In this document: positions 36,555 to 47,104 of the stretch, one piece after another | Layout: every line of letters starts with the position of its first letter | Position numbering within the stretch: position 1 is the stretch's first letter | Source of the DNA: Bacteroidota bacterium | GTDB lineage: Bacteria; Bacteroidota; Bacteroidia; Chitinophagales; Saprospiraceae | Length of the DNA stretch: 64,000 nt | NCBI GenBank assembly: GCA_963169455.1 | Contig: CAUJDW010000103.1 | Coordinates: 62,001-126,000, forward strand | Reading direction: 5' to 3' | Position numbers and translations under genes: made by a program | The notes under the pieces: model-generated | What the model was told of the DNA's origin: nothing | Databases searched by the model: none | Seen by the model: the letters and a program-made list of their open reading frames with translations, nothing else

Positions 36555-38849
36555 ATGGAAAAAATAGCGAAAAAAAAGGAGGCCCTGCGGTTAGCCGCGC
36601 TTGAATACCACGAGGGCGCCCGCCCCGGGAAGATAGCGGTGGTGCCGACAAAACCATTTTCCTCTCAGTACGATCTCTCCCTGGCCTATACCCCCGGCGT
36701 GGCCGAGCCCTGCCTTGAAATCCATAAAAACCCGGCCGTGGCGCGGAAATATACCGCCAAGGGCAACCTTGTGGCTGTGGTAAGCAACGGCACGGCAGTG
36801 CTGGGGCTGGGCAATATCGGAGCCCTGGCGGGCAAACCGGTCATGGAAGGCAAGGGCATCCTCTTCAAGCGCTTCGCCGACGTCGACGTCTTCGATATAG
36901 AACTCGATACGGAAGACCCCGACGCCATCGTCGATACCGTGCGCTATTTGGCGCCCACTTTCGGCGGCATCAACCTGGAAGACATCAAAGCGCCGGAGTG
37001 TTTCTACGTCGAGGAAAAACTGAAGGAACTGCTGGATATCCCGGTGTTCCACGATGACCAGCACGGCACGGCCATCATCTCCGGCGCCGCCCTGCTCAAC
37101 GCGGTGGAACTGGCCGGCAAGAAAATGGAGAACCTGAAAACCGTTATCTCGGGAGCCGGCGCGGCCGGTATTGCCTGCGCCAATTTCTATATCTCCCTGG
37201 GAGTGAAGCCGGAAAATATTCTCATGACCGACAGCAAGGGCGTGTTGTGGAAAGGCCGGGGCGACGAAGGGAAAAACCGCTACAAGGACAGGTTCTTCCG
37301 GGAAACGGCTGCCCGTACGCTGGGTGACGCCATCAAAGGAGCGGACTTCTTCGCCGGCCTGTCGCAGCCCGGGCTGCTGACCCGGGAGATGGTGCTCAGT
37401 ATGGCTGACAAGCCCATCATCTTCGCCATGGCCAACCCCGACCCGGAGATCACCTACCCCGACGCCCGCGAAGCCAGCCCCGGCGCCATCGTGGCCACCG
37501 GCCGCAGCGACTACCCCAACCAGGTGAACAATGTGCTGGGCTTCCCATTCATCTTCCGCGGCGCCCTCGATGTTGAGGCTACGGCTATCAATGAAGAGAT
37601 GAAGCTGGCCGCCGCCTTGTCGCTCGCCCGCCTGGCCAAGGAGGAAGTGCCGGAGTCCGTCAAACGGGCCTATGCCGACCCGAACCTGAAATTCGGGCCC
37701 GACTACATCATTCCCAAGCCCTTTGACGCCAGGGTGCTGGTGGAAACTTCTTCCGCCGTCGCGGAAGCCGCCATCCGCTCAGGGGTCGCCCGAAACCCCA
37801 TCGATATGGAGGTTTACCGCGAACGCCTGCGGGAAAAGATCGACTGGTCGCGCGATATCATGCGCAAGATTTTTGCCCAGGCCCGGGCCAACCCCAAACG
37901 CATCGTATTTCCGGAAGGCGACCACCCCAGCGTAATCTGGGCAGCCAGCGAGATCGTACGGGAAGGGATCGGGCGGCCGATACTGCTGGCCAAGAGCAAG
38001 GCGGAACTGCTGGCCAAGTTCGAGGAGATGAACCACGACCCGGAAGGCATCGAGATCATCGAACCCAAAAGTTATGTGCACCGGGAACATTACACCCGGG
38101 CATATTACCAGTTGCGGCAGCGAAAGGGCGTATCCCAGAGCCGCGCAGCCCTGGACATGCGCAACTACCTCTACTTCGCGGCCATGATGCTGCACGAAGG
38201 GCATGCCGATGCTATGATGGCCGGGCTCACGGTCAACTACCCCGAGGTGCTGGCGCCTGCCATGCAGGTCATCGGCCCAAGGCCGGGCGGCAACCTCATC
38301 GCCGGCATGTATATGCTGGAACAGGACCACAAGCTGTACTTCCTGGCCGACTGCATCGTCAACCCCAACCCGGGCGCCGAGGAGCTTGCCGAGATCGCCA
38401 TGATGGCAGCCGAACAGGTGGAAATCCTCCAAATGGAACCGCGCATCGCCATGTTGTCCTTCTCCAACTTCGGCTCCGTGCGCCGGCCGGAAACGGAAAA
38501 AGTGGGCCGGGCTGTTGAGCTCGTCCTGAAACAAAGGCCCGAACTGATGATCGACGGCCCGATGCAGGCCGACGTCGCCCTCGACCAGGACTTCCTGCGC
38601 GAGCATTTCCCCTTTTCCAGGCTGGCCAAACGCCCCAATATCCTGGTGTTCCCCAACCTCGACGCCGGTAATACAAGCCTGAAACTGGTGCGCAAGCTGA
38701 GCAATGCCCACTACATCGGCCCCATATTGCTCGGGCTCGATAAACCGTTGCACCTCATGCTTCGCGGAACGGATGTGGACAACATCATCAACATGGCGGC
38801 TATCGCCTGTGTGGATGCACAGTATATCAGTACGGCAGTACAAAAGTAA
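36555..38849 (+). CDS. maeB: NADP-dependent malic enzyme fused to a phosphotransacetylase-like domain (MaeB type)
   Basis: 764 residues from the ATG at 36555 ([20 protein letters not shown]); the frame is open further upstream but that part overlaps the divergent regulator and its promoter. Malic enzyme domain: [76 protein letters not shown], and the NAD(P) loop [13 protein letters not shown]. The C-terminal ~330 residues are a PTA-like domain ([24 protein letters not shown] near the end) thought to be regulatory in MaeB, often acetyl-CoA sensing. It converts malate to pyruvate and CO2 and supplies NADPH. Typical length of MaeB is 750-770. Cytoplasmic. Confidence 0.95.
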   Translation: MEKIAKKKEALRLAALEYHEGARPGKIAVVPTKPFSSQYDLSLAYTPGVAEPCLEIHKNPAVARKYTAKGNLVAVVSNGTAVLGLGNIGALAGKPVMEGKGILFKRFADVDVFDIELDTEDPDAIVDTVRYLAPTFGGINLEDIKAPECFYVEEKLKELLDIPVFHDDQHGTAIISGAALLNAVELAGKKMENLKTVISGAGAAGIACANFYISLGVKPENILMTDSKGVLWKGRGDEGKNRYKDRFFRETAARTLGDAIKGADFFAGLSQPGLLTREMVLSMADKPIIFAMANPDPEITYPDAREASPGAIVATGRSDYPNQVNNVLGFPFIFRGALDVEATAINEEMKLAAALSLARLAKEEVPESVKRAYADPNLKFGPDYIIPKPFDARVLVETSSAVAEAAIRSGVARNPIDMEVYRERLREKIDWSRDIMRKIFAQARANPKRIVFPEGDHPSVIWAASEIVREGIGRPILLAKSKAELLAKFEEMNHDPEGIEIIEPKSYVHREHYTRAYYQLRQRKGVSQSRAALDMRNYLYFAAMMLHEGHADAMMAGLTVNYPEVLAPAMQVIGPRPGGNLIAGMYMLEQDHKLYFLADCIVNPNPGAEELAEIAMMAAEQVEILQMEPRIAMLSFSNFGSVRRPETEKVGRAVELVLKQRPELMIDGPMQADVALDQDFLREHFPFSRLAKRPNILVFPNLDAGNTSLKLVRKLSNAHYIGPILLGLDKPLHLMLRGTDVDNIINMAAIACVDAQYISTAVQK

Positions 38850-38891
38850 ACAGTACTTCCGTTGAAGCCGAAAAACGGGCTGCCTGCTGAA

Positions 38892-39230
38892 CTACAGGTC
38901 CCAGAATGAGCGGGGGCGCTGCAGCAGGCTGAGGGTGTCGCGCAGGGTCGCCCCAAAATAGGCGGCCAGGGCGAGGCAGAAAGGGGCCAGCGCCCAGAGG
39001 CCTAATAACCACAAGCCGGGCATCATGGCCAAGGCCGACAGAATGAGGGCCCAGAGGAAGGGATAGCGTTGCTGGTATTCAAAAAATACGGCCAGGTGCA
39101 GGGCGCTGACGATTTGCCATAATCCCAGCAGGGCGAGGAGGGCAAGCCATGGCCCCTGCGGCAGCCCCGACAAGGCTGCAGCCAGCACCCCCGCAATGAG
39201 GACGGCCTGGCCGATAAGATCCGTTTTCAT
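38892..39230 (-). CDS. Small membrane protein, paralogue of the next gene
   Basis: 112 residues from the ATG at 39230 (MKTDLIGQAVLIAGVLAAAL); a start at 39248 would add six residues. Four hydrophobic segments fill nearly the whole protein; a charged end (RDTLSLLQRPRSFWDL) follows. The N-terminus and the WQIVSALHLAVFF segment correspond to LLAIDLIAQGLMLAAALI and WQLGSALAKGLAL of the gene at 39273. The two look like an old tandem duplication. No known family recognised. Both lie on the minus strand, 42 bp apart, downstream of one promoter. Confidence 0.65.
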   Translation of the reverse strand: MKTDLIGQAVLIAGVLAAALSGLPQGPWLALLALLGLWQIVSALHLAVFFEYQQRYPFLWALILSALAMMPGLWLLGLWALAPFCLALAAYFGATLRDTLSLLQRPRSFWDL

Positions 39231-39272
39231 TCGCTTGATGCCGATCATGTCATGAGTATTTGGGTTCTGCTC

Positions 39273-39659
39273 TTACACGGATTCCGGGTTCTCCGCACAT
39301 GCCGTATAGTCCTGGTAGGTGCGGTGGAAATACCAAAAGGCGCCGAAGAGAGGCGGGGCGGCCGCCACTGCCATCCAAACCTTGTCCGCTCCGTCGGGGT
39401 AAAAGAGGACTGGTTCGAGCGCCGGTATAATCCTGGCGCCGAGGTAAAGTAAAAAGAGGTACGCCGATGCGGCCAGAAAGTAATTCAAATGAAGCTCGGA
39501 GGGAAGCGCCAGGCCTTTGGCCAGAGCGCTGCCCAATTGCCAGGCCCCAAGAGGAATGGCGATGAGCAGCGGGTAAAAAATCGTAGGCGCCAGAATCAGG
39601 GCGGCGGCCAGCATCAGGCCCTGGGCAATCAGGTCAATGGCAAGGAGTGTCCTTTTCAT
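39273..39659 (-). CDS. Small membrane protein, paralogue of the previous gene
   Basis: 128 residues with four predicted membrane segments (LIAQGLMLAAALILAP, LLIAIPLGAWQLGSALAK, YFLAASAYLFLLYLGARI, MAVAAAPPLFGAFWYFH). A loop between segments 3 and 4 contains PALEPVLFYPDGADKV, and the tail ends YTACAENPESV. No catalytic motif seen. Start ATG at 39659 is the only good one and has a promoter-like sequence just upstream. First gene of a two-gene unit; function unknown. Confidence 0.65.
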   Translation of the reverse strand: MKRTLLAIDLIAQGLMLAAALILAPTIFYPLLIAIPLGAWQLGSALAKGLALPSELHLNYFLAASAYLFLLYLGARIIPALEPVLFYPDGADKVWMAVAAAPPLFGAFWYFHRTYQDYTACAENPESV

Positions 39660-39676
39660 GGGTTTTATTTTAGCGG

Positions 39677-39706
39677 CAAGGTAAATTGTTTTTTCTAAAA
39701 TTTCAA
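39677..39706 (-). promoter_or_regulatory. Probable promoter for the small membrane protein pair
   Basis: Minus strand: TTG (39706-39704), 20-bp AT-rich spacer, then TACCTTG (39683-39677), one T short of TAnnTTTG. It lies about 17 nt upstream of the ATG at 39659. Confidence 0.4.
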
Positions 39707-39796
39707 TAAATTTTGAAAGTTTTGAAAAAAACTCTATTGTTCCTGTTCTCTATTGGGGATATTGTGTAATTAAACCCGCCCTTTGCCTGGGAAACC

Positions 39797-40411
39797 ATGG
39801 CAAGCGTGGTTATTTTTGCTCAAAAAAACATGCCAATCACACCCGAACAGGCCGGAAGGCTGATCCGCAGGCGCCGGTCCGTTTTTCCGAACACATACAA
39901 TGGCAAACCCATTGCCGACGAGGCCATTTGGGAGATACTGGAAAACGCCAACTGGGCGCCATCCCACAAGCTGACAGAACCGTGGCGGTTCAAGGTGTTC
40001 AGGGGCAAAGCCCTGGAACGGCTGGGGCGCTACCTGGCCGGCTGGTATCAGGCCAATACCCCCGCCGGGCAGTTCTCCGAAAAAAAATACGAAAAGACGC
40101 TGAACAACCCCATGCGTTCCTCCTGCGTGATCGCGATATGCCTGCAGCGCGACCCCGAATCGCGCGTGCCGGAATGGGAGGAACTGGCCGCCGTGGCCTG
40201 CGCCGTTCAGAATATGTGGCTCAGTTGCGCCGCCCACGGCATCGGCAGCTACTGGAGTACGCCCCGCTCCATTCTGGAGGCGGAAGGATTTCTGGGGCTC
40301 GGCCCCGGCGAGCGCTGCCTGGGGCTTTTTTATATGGGCTATCACGACCTGCCCGAACTGGAGGGCAAACGGGGGGATATCCGGGAGAAAGTCGAATGGA
40401 TAGCGGAATAA
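39797..40411 (+). CDS. Nitroreductase family FMN-dependent oxidoreductase
   Basis: 204 residues. The N-terminal RRRRSVFPNTYNGKPI gives the FMN-phosphate-binding arginines typical of the family (R-R-S pattern). WEILENANWAPSHKLTEPWRF is the second conserved block. NNPMRSSCVIAICLQRD and EELAAVACAVQNMWLSCAAHGIG (dimer helix), then FYMGYH near the end. Reduces nitro compounds or quinones with NAD(P)H; the physiological substrate is unknown. The closest familiar type is the YdjA-like small nitroreductase. A second ATG at 39830 (MPITPEQAGRLI) also fits. Cytoplasmic. A U-rich hairpin follows immediately. Confidence 0.88.
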   Translation: MASVVIFAQKNMPITPEQAGRLIRRRRSVFPNTYNGKPIADEAIWEILENANWAPSHKLTEPWRFKVFRGKALERLGRYLAGWYQANTPAGQFSEKKYEKTLNNPMRSSCVIAICLQRDPESRVPEWEELAAVACAVQNMWLSCAAHGIGSYWSTPRSILEAEGFLGLGPGERCLGLFYMGYHDLPELEGKRGDIREKVEWIAE

Positions 40412-40417
40412 GGCTTC

Positions 40418-40444
40418 AAAACATATAGGTTTTTATATGTTTTT
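40418..40444 (+). terminator. AT-rich hairpin terminator after the nitroreductase gene
   Basis: AAAACATATA (40418-40427) pairs perfectly with TATATGTTTT (40434-40443) across a 6-nt loop, and the 3' arm runs into a T-rich stretch. Confidence 0.65.
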
Positions 40445-40479
40445 GTTGTTCCTCCCGGTTTCATAAGCTGATGATAACC

Positions 40480-40510
40480 TTGGACAAAAGGCAAAATAGC
40501 TTTAGCTTTG
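40480..40510 (+). promoter_or_regulatory. Canonical Bacteroidota promoter for the membrane pyrophosphatase gene
   Basis: TTG at 40480-40482, 20-bp spacer, TAGCTTTG at 40503-40510 (exact TAnnTTTG). Transcription would start near 40515 and leave an ~85-nt leader before the ATG at 40602. Confidence 0.65.
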
Positions 40511-40601
40511 CCCCCCGAAATGAAAAGCACTTCGGGGCATCCCTGAAGCAGGGGCGAGGCCCGGGCTTTTAGCGTAAACCATCTTTTAAACATAAGAAAT
40601 T

Positions 40602-42800
40602 ATGGGTCAGTCTATTACACTTATTATCCCCTTGTTCGGCGTACTGGCGCTGCTGTATACATTCTGGCGCACCTCCTGGGTGTCGAGAAAAGAGGTAGGC
40701 ACGGAGCGCATGGCCCGGATCGCGAAGAACATCTCTGAAGGCGCAATGGCCTTCCTGAAGGCGGAATACCGCGTGCTGGCCGTTTTCGTGCTGGCGGTTG
40801 CCATTCTGCTGGGCATCAGCGGCAGCGCCGAGGCGGAATCCTCGCCGCTCATCGCTTTGTCCTTCGTCACCGGCGCGTTTTGTTCGGCCCTGGCGGGTTT
40901 CATCGGCATGCGGGTGGCCACCAAAGCGAATGTGCGCACCACCAATGCCGCCCGCACGAGCCTGGGCGCTGCCCTGGAAGTGGCCTTCGCCGGCGGCTCC
41001 GTCATGGGCATGGGTGTCGTCGGGCTCGGAGTGCTGGGCCTGGGTGGGCTCTTTCTCCTTTATACCAACATGGGTTGGGACATCACCCGGGTCATCACGG
41101 TCATCACCGGTTTCTCTTTCGGCGCTTCTTCGATCGCCCTTTTTGCCCGCGTAGGGGGGGGGATTTATACCAAAGCTGCCGACGTCGGGGCTGACCTGGT
41201 GGGCAAAGTTGAAGCGGGCATTCCGGAAGACCACCCGCTCAACCCCGCCACAATTGCGGATAACGTGGGTGACAACGTCGGCGACGTGGCCGGTATGGGC
41301 GCCGACCTTTTCGAGTCTTACGTAGGCTCCATCGTCGGCACCATGGTGTTGGGCGCTGCATTTATCGGAGCTATAGGGTTCGAAGCCGGCAACGAATTCG
41401 GCGGCCTCAACGCCGTGCTCCTGCCGCTGGTGCTGGCCGGCGCAGGCATTGTCACTTCCATTCTGGGCACCTTCTTCGTGCGCGTAAAGGAAGGCGGCAA
41501 CCCGCAGAAAGCCCTCAACATCGGGGAGTTCGGCTCATCGGCAGTCATGATCGTCCTCTCTTATTTCATCATAAACTGGATGCTTCCGTCGCAGTGGGTC
41601 TTTGAAGACAATCTATACCGCGATGCGGCGGGCGCGCCCACCCTCCGCGAAATGACCGCCAACGGCGTCTTCTTCGCCACTATCATCGGCCTGGTCGCAG
41701 GGCTGCTCATCGGCATCGTCACGGAGTTCTTCACCGGAACGGGCACTCTGCCGGTGCGCACCATCGTGAAGCAGTCGGGCACTGGCGTGGCCACCAACAT
41801 CATCGCCGGCCTGGGTATGGGTATGATCTCTACGGCCATTCCCATTATCATCATCGCGGCGTCGATCATCGGCGCTTTCCATTTCGGCGGGTTGTACGGC
41901 ATCGCCATCGCCGCTGTGGGCATGCTTTCCAATACGGGCATTCAACTGGCCGTTGACGCATACGGCCCCATTTCCGACAATGCCGGCGGCATCGCCGAGA
42001 TGGGAGAGCTTCCCAAAGAAGTGCGCGGCCGCACCGACAAGCTGGACGCGGTGGGCAACACGACTGCGGCTATCGGCAAAGGTTTCGCCATCGGTTCGGC
42101 GGCCCTGACGGCCCTGGCTCTGTTCGGCGCCTTTATGACCACGGCCAATATCTCCTCCATCGACGTATCCAAGCCGACGGTGATGGCCGGGCTTTTCGTA
42201 GGGGCCATGTTGCCGCTGCTTTTCTCCGCACTGGCTATGCAGGCCGTTGGCCGCGCCGCCATGTCCATGATCAAGGAGGTTCGCCGCCAGTTCTCGGACA
42301 TCCCCGCCCTCAAGGCCGCCCTCGAAGTGATGCGCCGCAACGACGGCAAGGAAATGGATGAATGGAGCGAAGCCGACCACAAAATATTCGAAGCGGCTGA
42401 CGGGAAAGCCGAATACGGCAAGTGCGTGGAAATTTCCACCAAGGCCGCTATCCGCGAGATGGTGCTGCCCGGCATTCTCGCCGTTGCCGCTCCGGTGCTC
42501 GTCGGCTTCCTCGGCGGCGCTGAGATGCTCGGCGGGCTGCTGGCCGGCGTAACCGTTTCCGGCGTGCTGATGGCCATCTTCCAGTCCAACGCCGGAGGCG
42601 CCTGGGATAATGCGAAGAAAATGTTCGAAGCCGGCGTGGAAATCGACGGGAAAATGTACTACAAGGGTTCCGACCCCCACAAAGCAGCCGTCGTGGGTGA
42701 TACGGTGGGCGACCCCTTCAAGGATACGTCCGGCCCTTCGCTGAACATCCTGCTCAAGCTGATGTCGGTGGTGGCGCTGGTGATCGCTCCGCTGTTGTAA
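40602..42800 (+). CDS. hppA: Membrane-bound ion-translocating pyrophosphatase, K+-dependent type
   Basis: 732 residues with about 16 membrane helices. The catalytic site is clear: [19 protein letters not shown] followed by [19 protein letters not shown], which carry the pyrophosphate/Mg-binding aspartates. A second set of Asp residues is near the end ([17 protein letters not shown]). In the cation-selectivity segment the sequence is [10 protein letters not shown], with Ala where K+-independent enzymes have Lys, so K+-dependent. Whether it pumps H+, Na+ or both cannot be settled by eye. It hydrolyses PPi to energise the cytoplasmic membrane. Monocistronic: its own promoter (40480) and a strong terminator (42818). 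Confidence 0.96.
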   Translation: MGQSITLIIPLFGVLALLYTFWRTSWVSRKEVGTERMARIAKNISEGAMAFLKAEYRVLAVFVLAVAILLGISGSAEAESSPLIALSFVTGAFCSALAGFIGMRVATKANVRTTNAARTSLGAALEVAFAGGSVMGMGVVGLGVLGLGGLFLLYTNMGWDITRVITVITGFSFGASSIALFARVGGGIYTKAADVGADLVGKVEAGIPEDHPLNPATIADNVGDNVGDVAGMGADLFESYVGSIVGTMVLGAAFIGAIGFEAGNEFGGLNAVLLPLVLAGAGIVTSILGTFFVRVKEGGNPQKALNIGEFGSSAVMIVLSYFIINWMLPSQWVFEDNLYRDAAGAPTLREMTANGVFFATIIGLVAGLLIGIVTEFFTGTGTLPVRTIVKQSGTGVATNIIAGLGMGMISTAIPIIIIAASIIGAFHFGGLYGIAIAAVGMLSNTGIQLAVDAYGPISDNAGGIAEMGELPKEVRGRTDKLDAVGNTTAAIGKGFAIGSAALTALALFGAFMTTANISSIDVSKPTVMAGLFVGAMLPLLFSALAMQAVGRAAMSMIKEVRRQFSDIPALKAALEVMRRNDGKEMDEWSEADHKIFEAADGKAEYGKCVEISTKAAIREMVLPGILAVAAPVLVGFLGGAEMLGGLLAGVTVSGVLMAIFQSNAGGAWDNAKKMFEAGVEIDGKMYYKGSDPHKAAVVGDTVGDPFKDTSGPSLNILLKLMSVVALVIAPLL

Positions 42801-42817
42801 AAAGTTACCGTAACGTT

Positions 42818-42858
42818 AAAAAATGCCGGGTATCGTGGCCGATGCCCGGCATTTTTGT
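42818..42858 (+). terminator. Rho-independent terminator after hppA
   Basis: Arms 42819-42835 and 42840-42856 form a 17-bp stem with one G-U wobble and a 4-nt loop. The 5' arm starts with A and the 3' arm ends in five T. Confidence 0.9.
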
Positions 42859-42909
42859 TAATAAAAAAGTATATTTAACGTTTAGTTCTCGTTCCTTTTT
42901 TGGAAAGCG

Positions 42910-45039
42910 ATGGTTTTTTCAAAATTCAAAGGTTTTATGAAATTCAAAGGCCCGATCTTTTTTTCGATCCTGATCATCGGCTTCCTGTTGGCAGCCTACT
43001 ACCCGAAGGTGGATGACGCGCAGAAGGAAGCCGTGCTGATGCAGACCATCCTGAATGGGTTCGACCAACTTCACTACCGGCCCAAACCCATCAACGACGA
43101 GTTTTCCCAGGAGGTCTTCAACCTCTACCTCGACCGCCTGGATGGCGGCCGCCGGTTTCTGACCCAGGAAGATATCGAACAGCTGCAGTCCTATAAGCTA
43201 AAACTGGACGACGAGGCCAAAGCCGGAAACTTCGGTTTTTTTGACCGGTCGATGGAATTGCTCGATGCGGCAACCAAAAAAGCCAGAGCATATTATCAGG
43301 AAGCGCTTGCCCGGCCCTTCGACTATAGCGTGGAGGAAAATTTCGAGCTCGATGGGGAAAAGAGGGGCTTCGCCAAAGATGATGCCGCCCTGAAGGAATT
43401 CTGGAGGAAATACGCCAAATACGAATCCCTTCAGCGCCTGTCGGAAAAGCTCGAGGAACAGCGCGAGGGCAAGGGCGAAGAAACGGAAAACAAAAGCTTC
43501 GGGGAACTGGAACAGGAAGCCCGGGAAAGCGTTCTGAAGTTCTTTGACGACTGGTTCGGGCGCATGGAAAAACTGAAGCGGGAAGACCGCCTGAGCATCT
43601 ACCTCAACGCCATTACCCAGATATTCGACCCGCACTCCGAATACTACCAGCCCATCGACAAGGAGAACTTTGATATCCGCTTCTCCGGCCGCCTGGAAGG
43701 CATCGGCGCCAGCCTGCAAACCGAAGGCGACTACACCAAAGTGGCCCGCATCGTCGTGGGCGGACCGGCCTGGAAGCAGAAGGAACTCGAGGAGGAAGAC
43801 ACCATTCTGAAGGTTAAACAGGAGGATGAGAAAGACCCCGTCGATATCAAAGGCATGCAGCTCAACGATGTGGTGCAGCTCATTCGTGGAAAGAAAGATA
43901 CGAAAGTGACCCTGACGATCAAAAAGGTGGATGGCAGCGTGAAGGATATCACCATCATCCGCGATGTCGTGATCCTGGAGGAACAGTTTGCCAAGTCGCT
44001 CATCCTCGAAGGGGCTGCGCCCGGAGAAAAGGTCGGCTATATCTACCTGCCGAGCTTTTATGCCGACTTTGAGGACAACAACGGCCGGTTCTGCTCCAAA
44101 GACGTTGAAAATGAAATCGCCAAACTTCAGGCGGAAAACGTCAGCGGCATCATCCTGGACCTGCGCTCCAACGGGGGCGGGTCATTGCGCGATGTCGTCA
44201 AAATGACCGGCTTTTTCATAGAAAATGGCCCCGTGGTGCAGGTGAAGTCGCGCGACCAGGCGCCGGAAGTGCTGCGCGATGTGGACCCCCGGGTGCAATA
44301 TGGCGGCCCGCTGGTCGTCATGGTCAACTCCTACAGCGCTTCGGCCTCTGAAATCCTGGCGGCAGCCCTCCAGGATTACGGCAGGGCCGTCGTGGTGGGC
44401 AGCACCTCCACCTTCGGCAAAGGCACCGTTCAGCGCTTCGTCGACCTCGACCGGACCATCCGGGGGTACAACGAGCTGAAGCCGCTGGGCGAGATCAAAC
44501 TCACCACCCAGAAATTCTACCGCGTCAACGGCGGCTCTACCCAGCTGAAAGGGGTCACCCCGGATATCGTCCTGCCGGATAATTTCTTCTACATCAAGAC
44601 CGGCGAGCGCGACCGCGAATACGCCATGGAGTGGACGGAGATCGAACCGGTCAGCTTCAGCCAGAACGTTATGAAGGTCAAGCGCCTGGATGCGGTGAAG
44701 CAACGCAGCCAGGAACGGGTGGCGGAGAATGCCGCTTTCCAGAAAATACTGGAAAATGCAAAGCGCCTGGAAACCCAGCGGGAGGAGTCCGAATATCCGC
44801 TCCAACTGGAAGCTTATGAAAAACTGGTGGCCGAAGAAGAAGCGGAAGCAGGCCGCTTTGACAATATGTTCGAAGCCGTTGTAAACCCCAATGTAGCCAA
44901 CCTCAAAGCAGACCTGCCGGCCATCGAGGCCGACGAGTCCCGCAAAGCGCGCAATGAGGAATGGATTAAAAATATTTCCAAGGACGTTTACCTGCGGGAA
45001 ACGCTTCAGATCATGCACGACCTGATCGCCCTGCAGTAA
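42910..45039 (+). CDS. prc: Tail-specific carboxy-terminal processing protease (S41A)
   Basis: 709 residues. N-terminal membrane anchor or uncleaved signal (FFSILIIGFLLAAYY, about 18-32). A long helical N-terminal domain is typical of Prc/Tsp. The PDZ domain (about 245-330) has RLEGIGASLQTEGDYTKV. The S41 protease core has IILDLRSNGGGSLRDVV, MVNSYSASASEILAAALQDYG (Ser nucleophile near 479) and STSTFGKGTVQ (Lys general base near 504). A C-terminal DUF3340-like helical region follows. Degrades misfolded or C-terminally tagged proteins in the periplasm and processes envelope proteins. Length matches the long Prc form, not the short CtpA form. Ends in a strong terminator. Confidence 0.95.
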   Translation: MVFSKFKGFMKFKGPIFFSILIIGFLLAAYYPKVDDAQKEAVLMQTILNGFDQLHYRPKPINDEFSQEVFNLYLDRLDGGRRFLTQEDIEQLQSYKLKLDDEAKAGNFGFFDRSMELLDAATKKARAYYQEALARPFDYSVEENFELDGEKRGFAKDDAALKEFWRKYAKYESLQRLSEKLEEQREGKGEETENKSFGELEQEARESVLKFFDDWFGRMEKLKREDRLSIYLNAITQIFDPHSEYYQPIDKENFDIRFSGRLEGIGASLQTEGDYTKVARIVVGGPAWKQKELEEEDTILKVKQEDEKDPVDIKGMQLNDVVQLIRGKKDTKVTLTIKKVDGSVKDITIIRDVVILEEQFAKSLILEGAAPGEKVGYIYLPSFYADFEDNNGRFCSKDVENEIAKLQAENVSGIILDLRSNGGGSLRDVVKMTGFFIENGPVVQVKSRDQAPEVLRDVDPRVQYGGPLVVMVNSYSASASEILAAALQDYGRAVVVGSTSTFGKGTVQRFVDLDRTIRGYNELKPLGEIKLTTQKFYRVNGGSTQLKGVTPDIVLPDNFFYIKTGERDREYAMEWTEIEPVSFSQNVMKVKRLDAVKQRSQERVAENAAFQKILENAKRLETQREESEYPLQLEAYEKLVAEEEAEAGRFDNMFEAVVNPNVANLKADLPAIEADESRKARNEEWIKNISKDVYLRETLQIMHDLIALQ

Positions 45040-45055
45040 GAGCGCCCTGCCGCCG

Positions 45056-45091
45056 AAAAAAGGCCTTCTGTTCCTGCAGAAGGCCTTTTTT
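45056..45091 (+). terminator. Rho-independent terminator after prc
   Basis: 15-nt perfect arms (45056-45070 and 45077-45091) with A at the 5' end and six T at the 3' end; 6-nt loop. Confidence 0.9.
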
Positions 45092-45168
45092 GCATGCAGG
45101 TTACAATTTCGTAAATTGCGGGGCTTTCGCAGCCATGGCAAGCGAAGGCCCAGAAATACAGGACAACC

Positions 45169-47034
45169 GTGTTATACCTCTCACTTGAAAATGTCTCGAA
45201 GGCCTACGGCGACAAACTGCTCTTCCAGGATATCTCCCTGCAACTCAACAAGGGGCAGAAGGTGGCCCTGGTGGCCAAGAACGGCTCGGGTAAAACAACC
45301 CTGCTGCGCGTGATCGCCGGCCAGGAACCGCCGGAAGGGGAAACGGCGAAAGTACTGCTCAACCGCGACATCCGCCTGGGTTATCTGGACCAGGAGCCGG
45401 ATTTTTACGAAGGGCACACCATCCTCGAAGCCGTGCTCGATTCGGACAGCCCGGCCGTCCAGGCCATCCGGCGCTATGAGCGCGCCATGCTTTTTCCCGA
45501 TGATGCTGCGGAAGTGGAAAAGGCCATCCACCTCATGGATGACCTCAAGGCATGGGATTTCGAGGCCCGCATCCGGGAGGTGCTCACCAGGCTGGAGGTC
45601 AGTGACTTCAACCAGCCGGTCAGCACGCTTTCCGGGGGGCAGAAAAAACGCCTGGCCCTGGCCAAACTGATTATCGAAGAACCGGAATTCATCATCCTGG
45701 ACGAACCCACCAACCACCTCGACCTCGATATGATCGAGTGGCTGGAGGAATACCTCAGCCAGCCCAACCTCACCTTCCTCATGGTGACCCACGACCGCTA
45801 CTTCCTGGAGCGCGTCTGCAACCTCATCCTCGAACTGGACAACGGCCAGATTTATAAATACTCCGGCAATTATTCCGATTTCCTGGAAAAAAAGGCCATC
45901 CGCCACGAAGTGGAAAACGCGGAACTCGACAAAAGCCGCAAGCTCCTCAGAAAGGAATTGGAATGGGTCAGGCGCATGCCCCAGGCCCGGGGCACAAAGG
46001 CCAAAGCCCGGGTGGACGCATTCGAGGAACTTCAGGAGAAGGTTTCCCAAAAGCGGGAATACAAAGAGGTGCAGATCGATATCCAGGGCCAGCGGCTGGG
46101 CAAGAAGATCCTGGAAGCCCACAACATTTCCAAACGCTTCGGCGACAAAAAGATCGTGGAGGGCTTTTCCTACAAGTTCAAAAAATTCGAACGCGTCGGC
46201 ATCATCGGCCCCAACGGGGTGGGTAAAACTACCTTTCTCAGGCTGCTCACCCAGGAGGAACGGCCCGACAGCGGCAAGGTCGTGCCCGGCGGCAATACCG
46301 TTTTCGGTTACTATTCGCAGGACGGCATCCAACTCAAAGGAGACAAAAGGGTGATAGACGTGGTGCAGGATATCGCCGAATTCATACCCCTGGAGAAGGG
46401 GCAGAAACTGACCGCACCCCAGTTGCTGGAGCGTTTCCTCTTCAGCCGCAAGCAGCAGCAGGTTTTCGTCTCCCAACTCAGTGGCGGGGAGCGCCGCCGC
46501 CTCTACCTGCTCACCATCCTGATGTTGAACCCCAACTTCCTCATCCTCGACGAGCCTACCAACGACCTCGACATCATGACCCTCAACGTGCTGGAGGATT
46601 TCCTGCTCGACTTCCCAGGCTGCGTTATCATCGTTTCCCACGACCGCTATTTCATGGACAAGATCGTCGACCACCTGTTCATCTTCGAGGGCAACGGCCA
46701 AATCCGGGATTTCAACGGAGACTACTCGGATTACCGCGCGATCCAGAAGGAACGCGAACGGGAGCAACGCCGCACAGAGCGGGCCGAACAGCAGAAAGGC
46801 CGTCAGCAACAACAGAAACAGGGCGGCCTGAATGACGAAGAGCGCAAAGAGCTCAAACGCCTTGAAAAGCAAATCCTTCAACTCGAAGAGCGCAAGAAAA
46901 CGCTCGAAGAAGCTTTCAACACCACCGGCCTGGCGCCGGACAAGATCACGGAAATGGCCAGGGAGCTTTCGGCAGTGAAGGAAGAGCTCGGGGAGAAGGA
47001 AATGCGGTGGATGGAACTGGCCGAGCTGGCCTAG
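45169..47034 (+). CDS. ABC-F family ATPase, Uup-like
   Basis: 621 residues starting at GTG 45169 (MLYLSLENVSKAYGD); the next in-frame ATG would remove part of the first ATPase. Two ABC domains are seen. The first has Walker A AKNGSGKTTLLRVIAG, signature STLSGGQKKRLALAKL, and Walker B IILDEPTNHLDLDM. The second has GPNGVGKTTFLRLL, SQLSGGERRRLYLL and FLILDEPTNDLDIM. The inter-domain linker (about 235-300) is charged and helical. The C-terminal ~80 residues form a coiled coil (GLNDEERKELKRLEKQILQLE), as in Uup. No membrane segments: ABC-F proteins act on ribosomes or, for Uup, on ribosome biogenesis or branched DNA. The exact subfamily role is not certain. Confidence 0.92.
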   Translation: MLYLSLENVSKAYGDKLLFQDISLQLNKGQKVALVAKNGSGKTTLLRVIAGQEPPEGETAKVLLNRDIRLGYLDQEPDFYEGHTILEAVLDSDSPAVQAIRRYERAMLFPDDAAEVEKAIHLMDDLKAWDFEARIREVLTRLEVSDFNQPVSTLSGGQKKRLALAKLIIEEPEFIILDEPTNHLDLDMIEWLEEYLSQPNLTFLMVTHDRYFLERVCNLILELDNGQIYKYSGNYSDFLEKKAIRHEVENAELDKSRKLLRKELEWVRRMPQARGTKAKARVDAFEELQEKVSQKREYKEVQIDIQGQRLGKKILEAHNISKRFGDKKIVEGFSYKFKKFERVGIIGPNGVGKTTFLRLLTQEERPDSGKVVPGGNTVFGYYSQDGIQLKGDKRVIDVVQDIAEFIPLEKGQKLTAPQLLERFLFSRKQQQVFVSQLSGGERRRLYLLTILMLNPNFLILDEPTNDLDIMTLNVLEDFLLDFPGCVIIVSHDRYFMDKIVDHLFIFEGNGQIRDFNGDYSDYRAIQKEREREQRRTERAEQQKGRQQQQKQGGLNDEERKELKRLEKQILQLEERKKTLEEAFNTTGLAPDKITEMARELSAVKEELGEKEMRWMELAELA

Positions 47035-47104
47035 CCAATGATTCAGTGGGCAGTGTTGCTTTGTTGCTTTTTTTCAGGGTTTTGCGCCCGGAAGGTTTAG
47101 TTTG

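Noticed and set aside
45181..46881. 566-codon open frame opposite the ABC-F gene
   Set aside because: Antisense of a gene with two intact ATPase domains.
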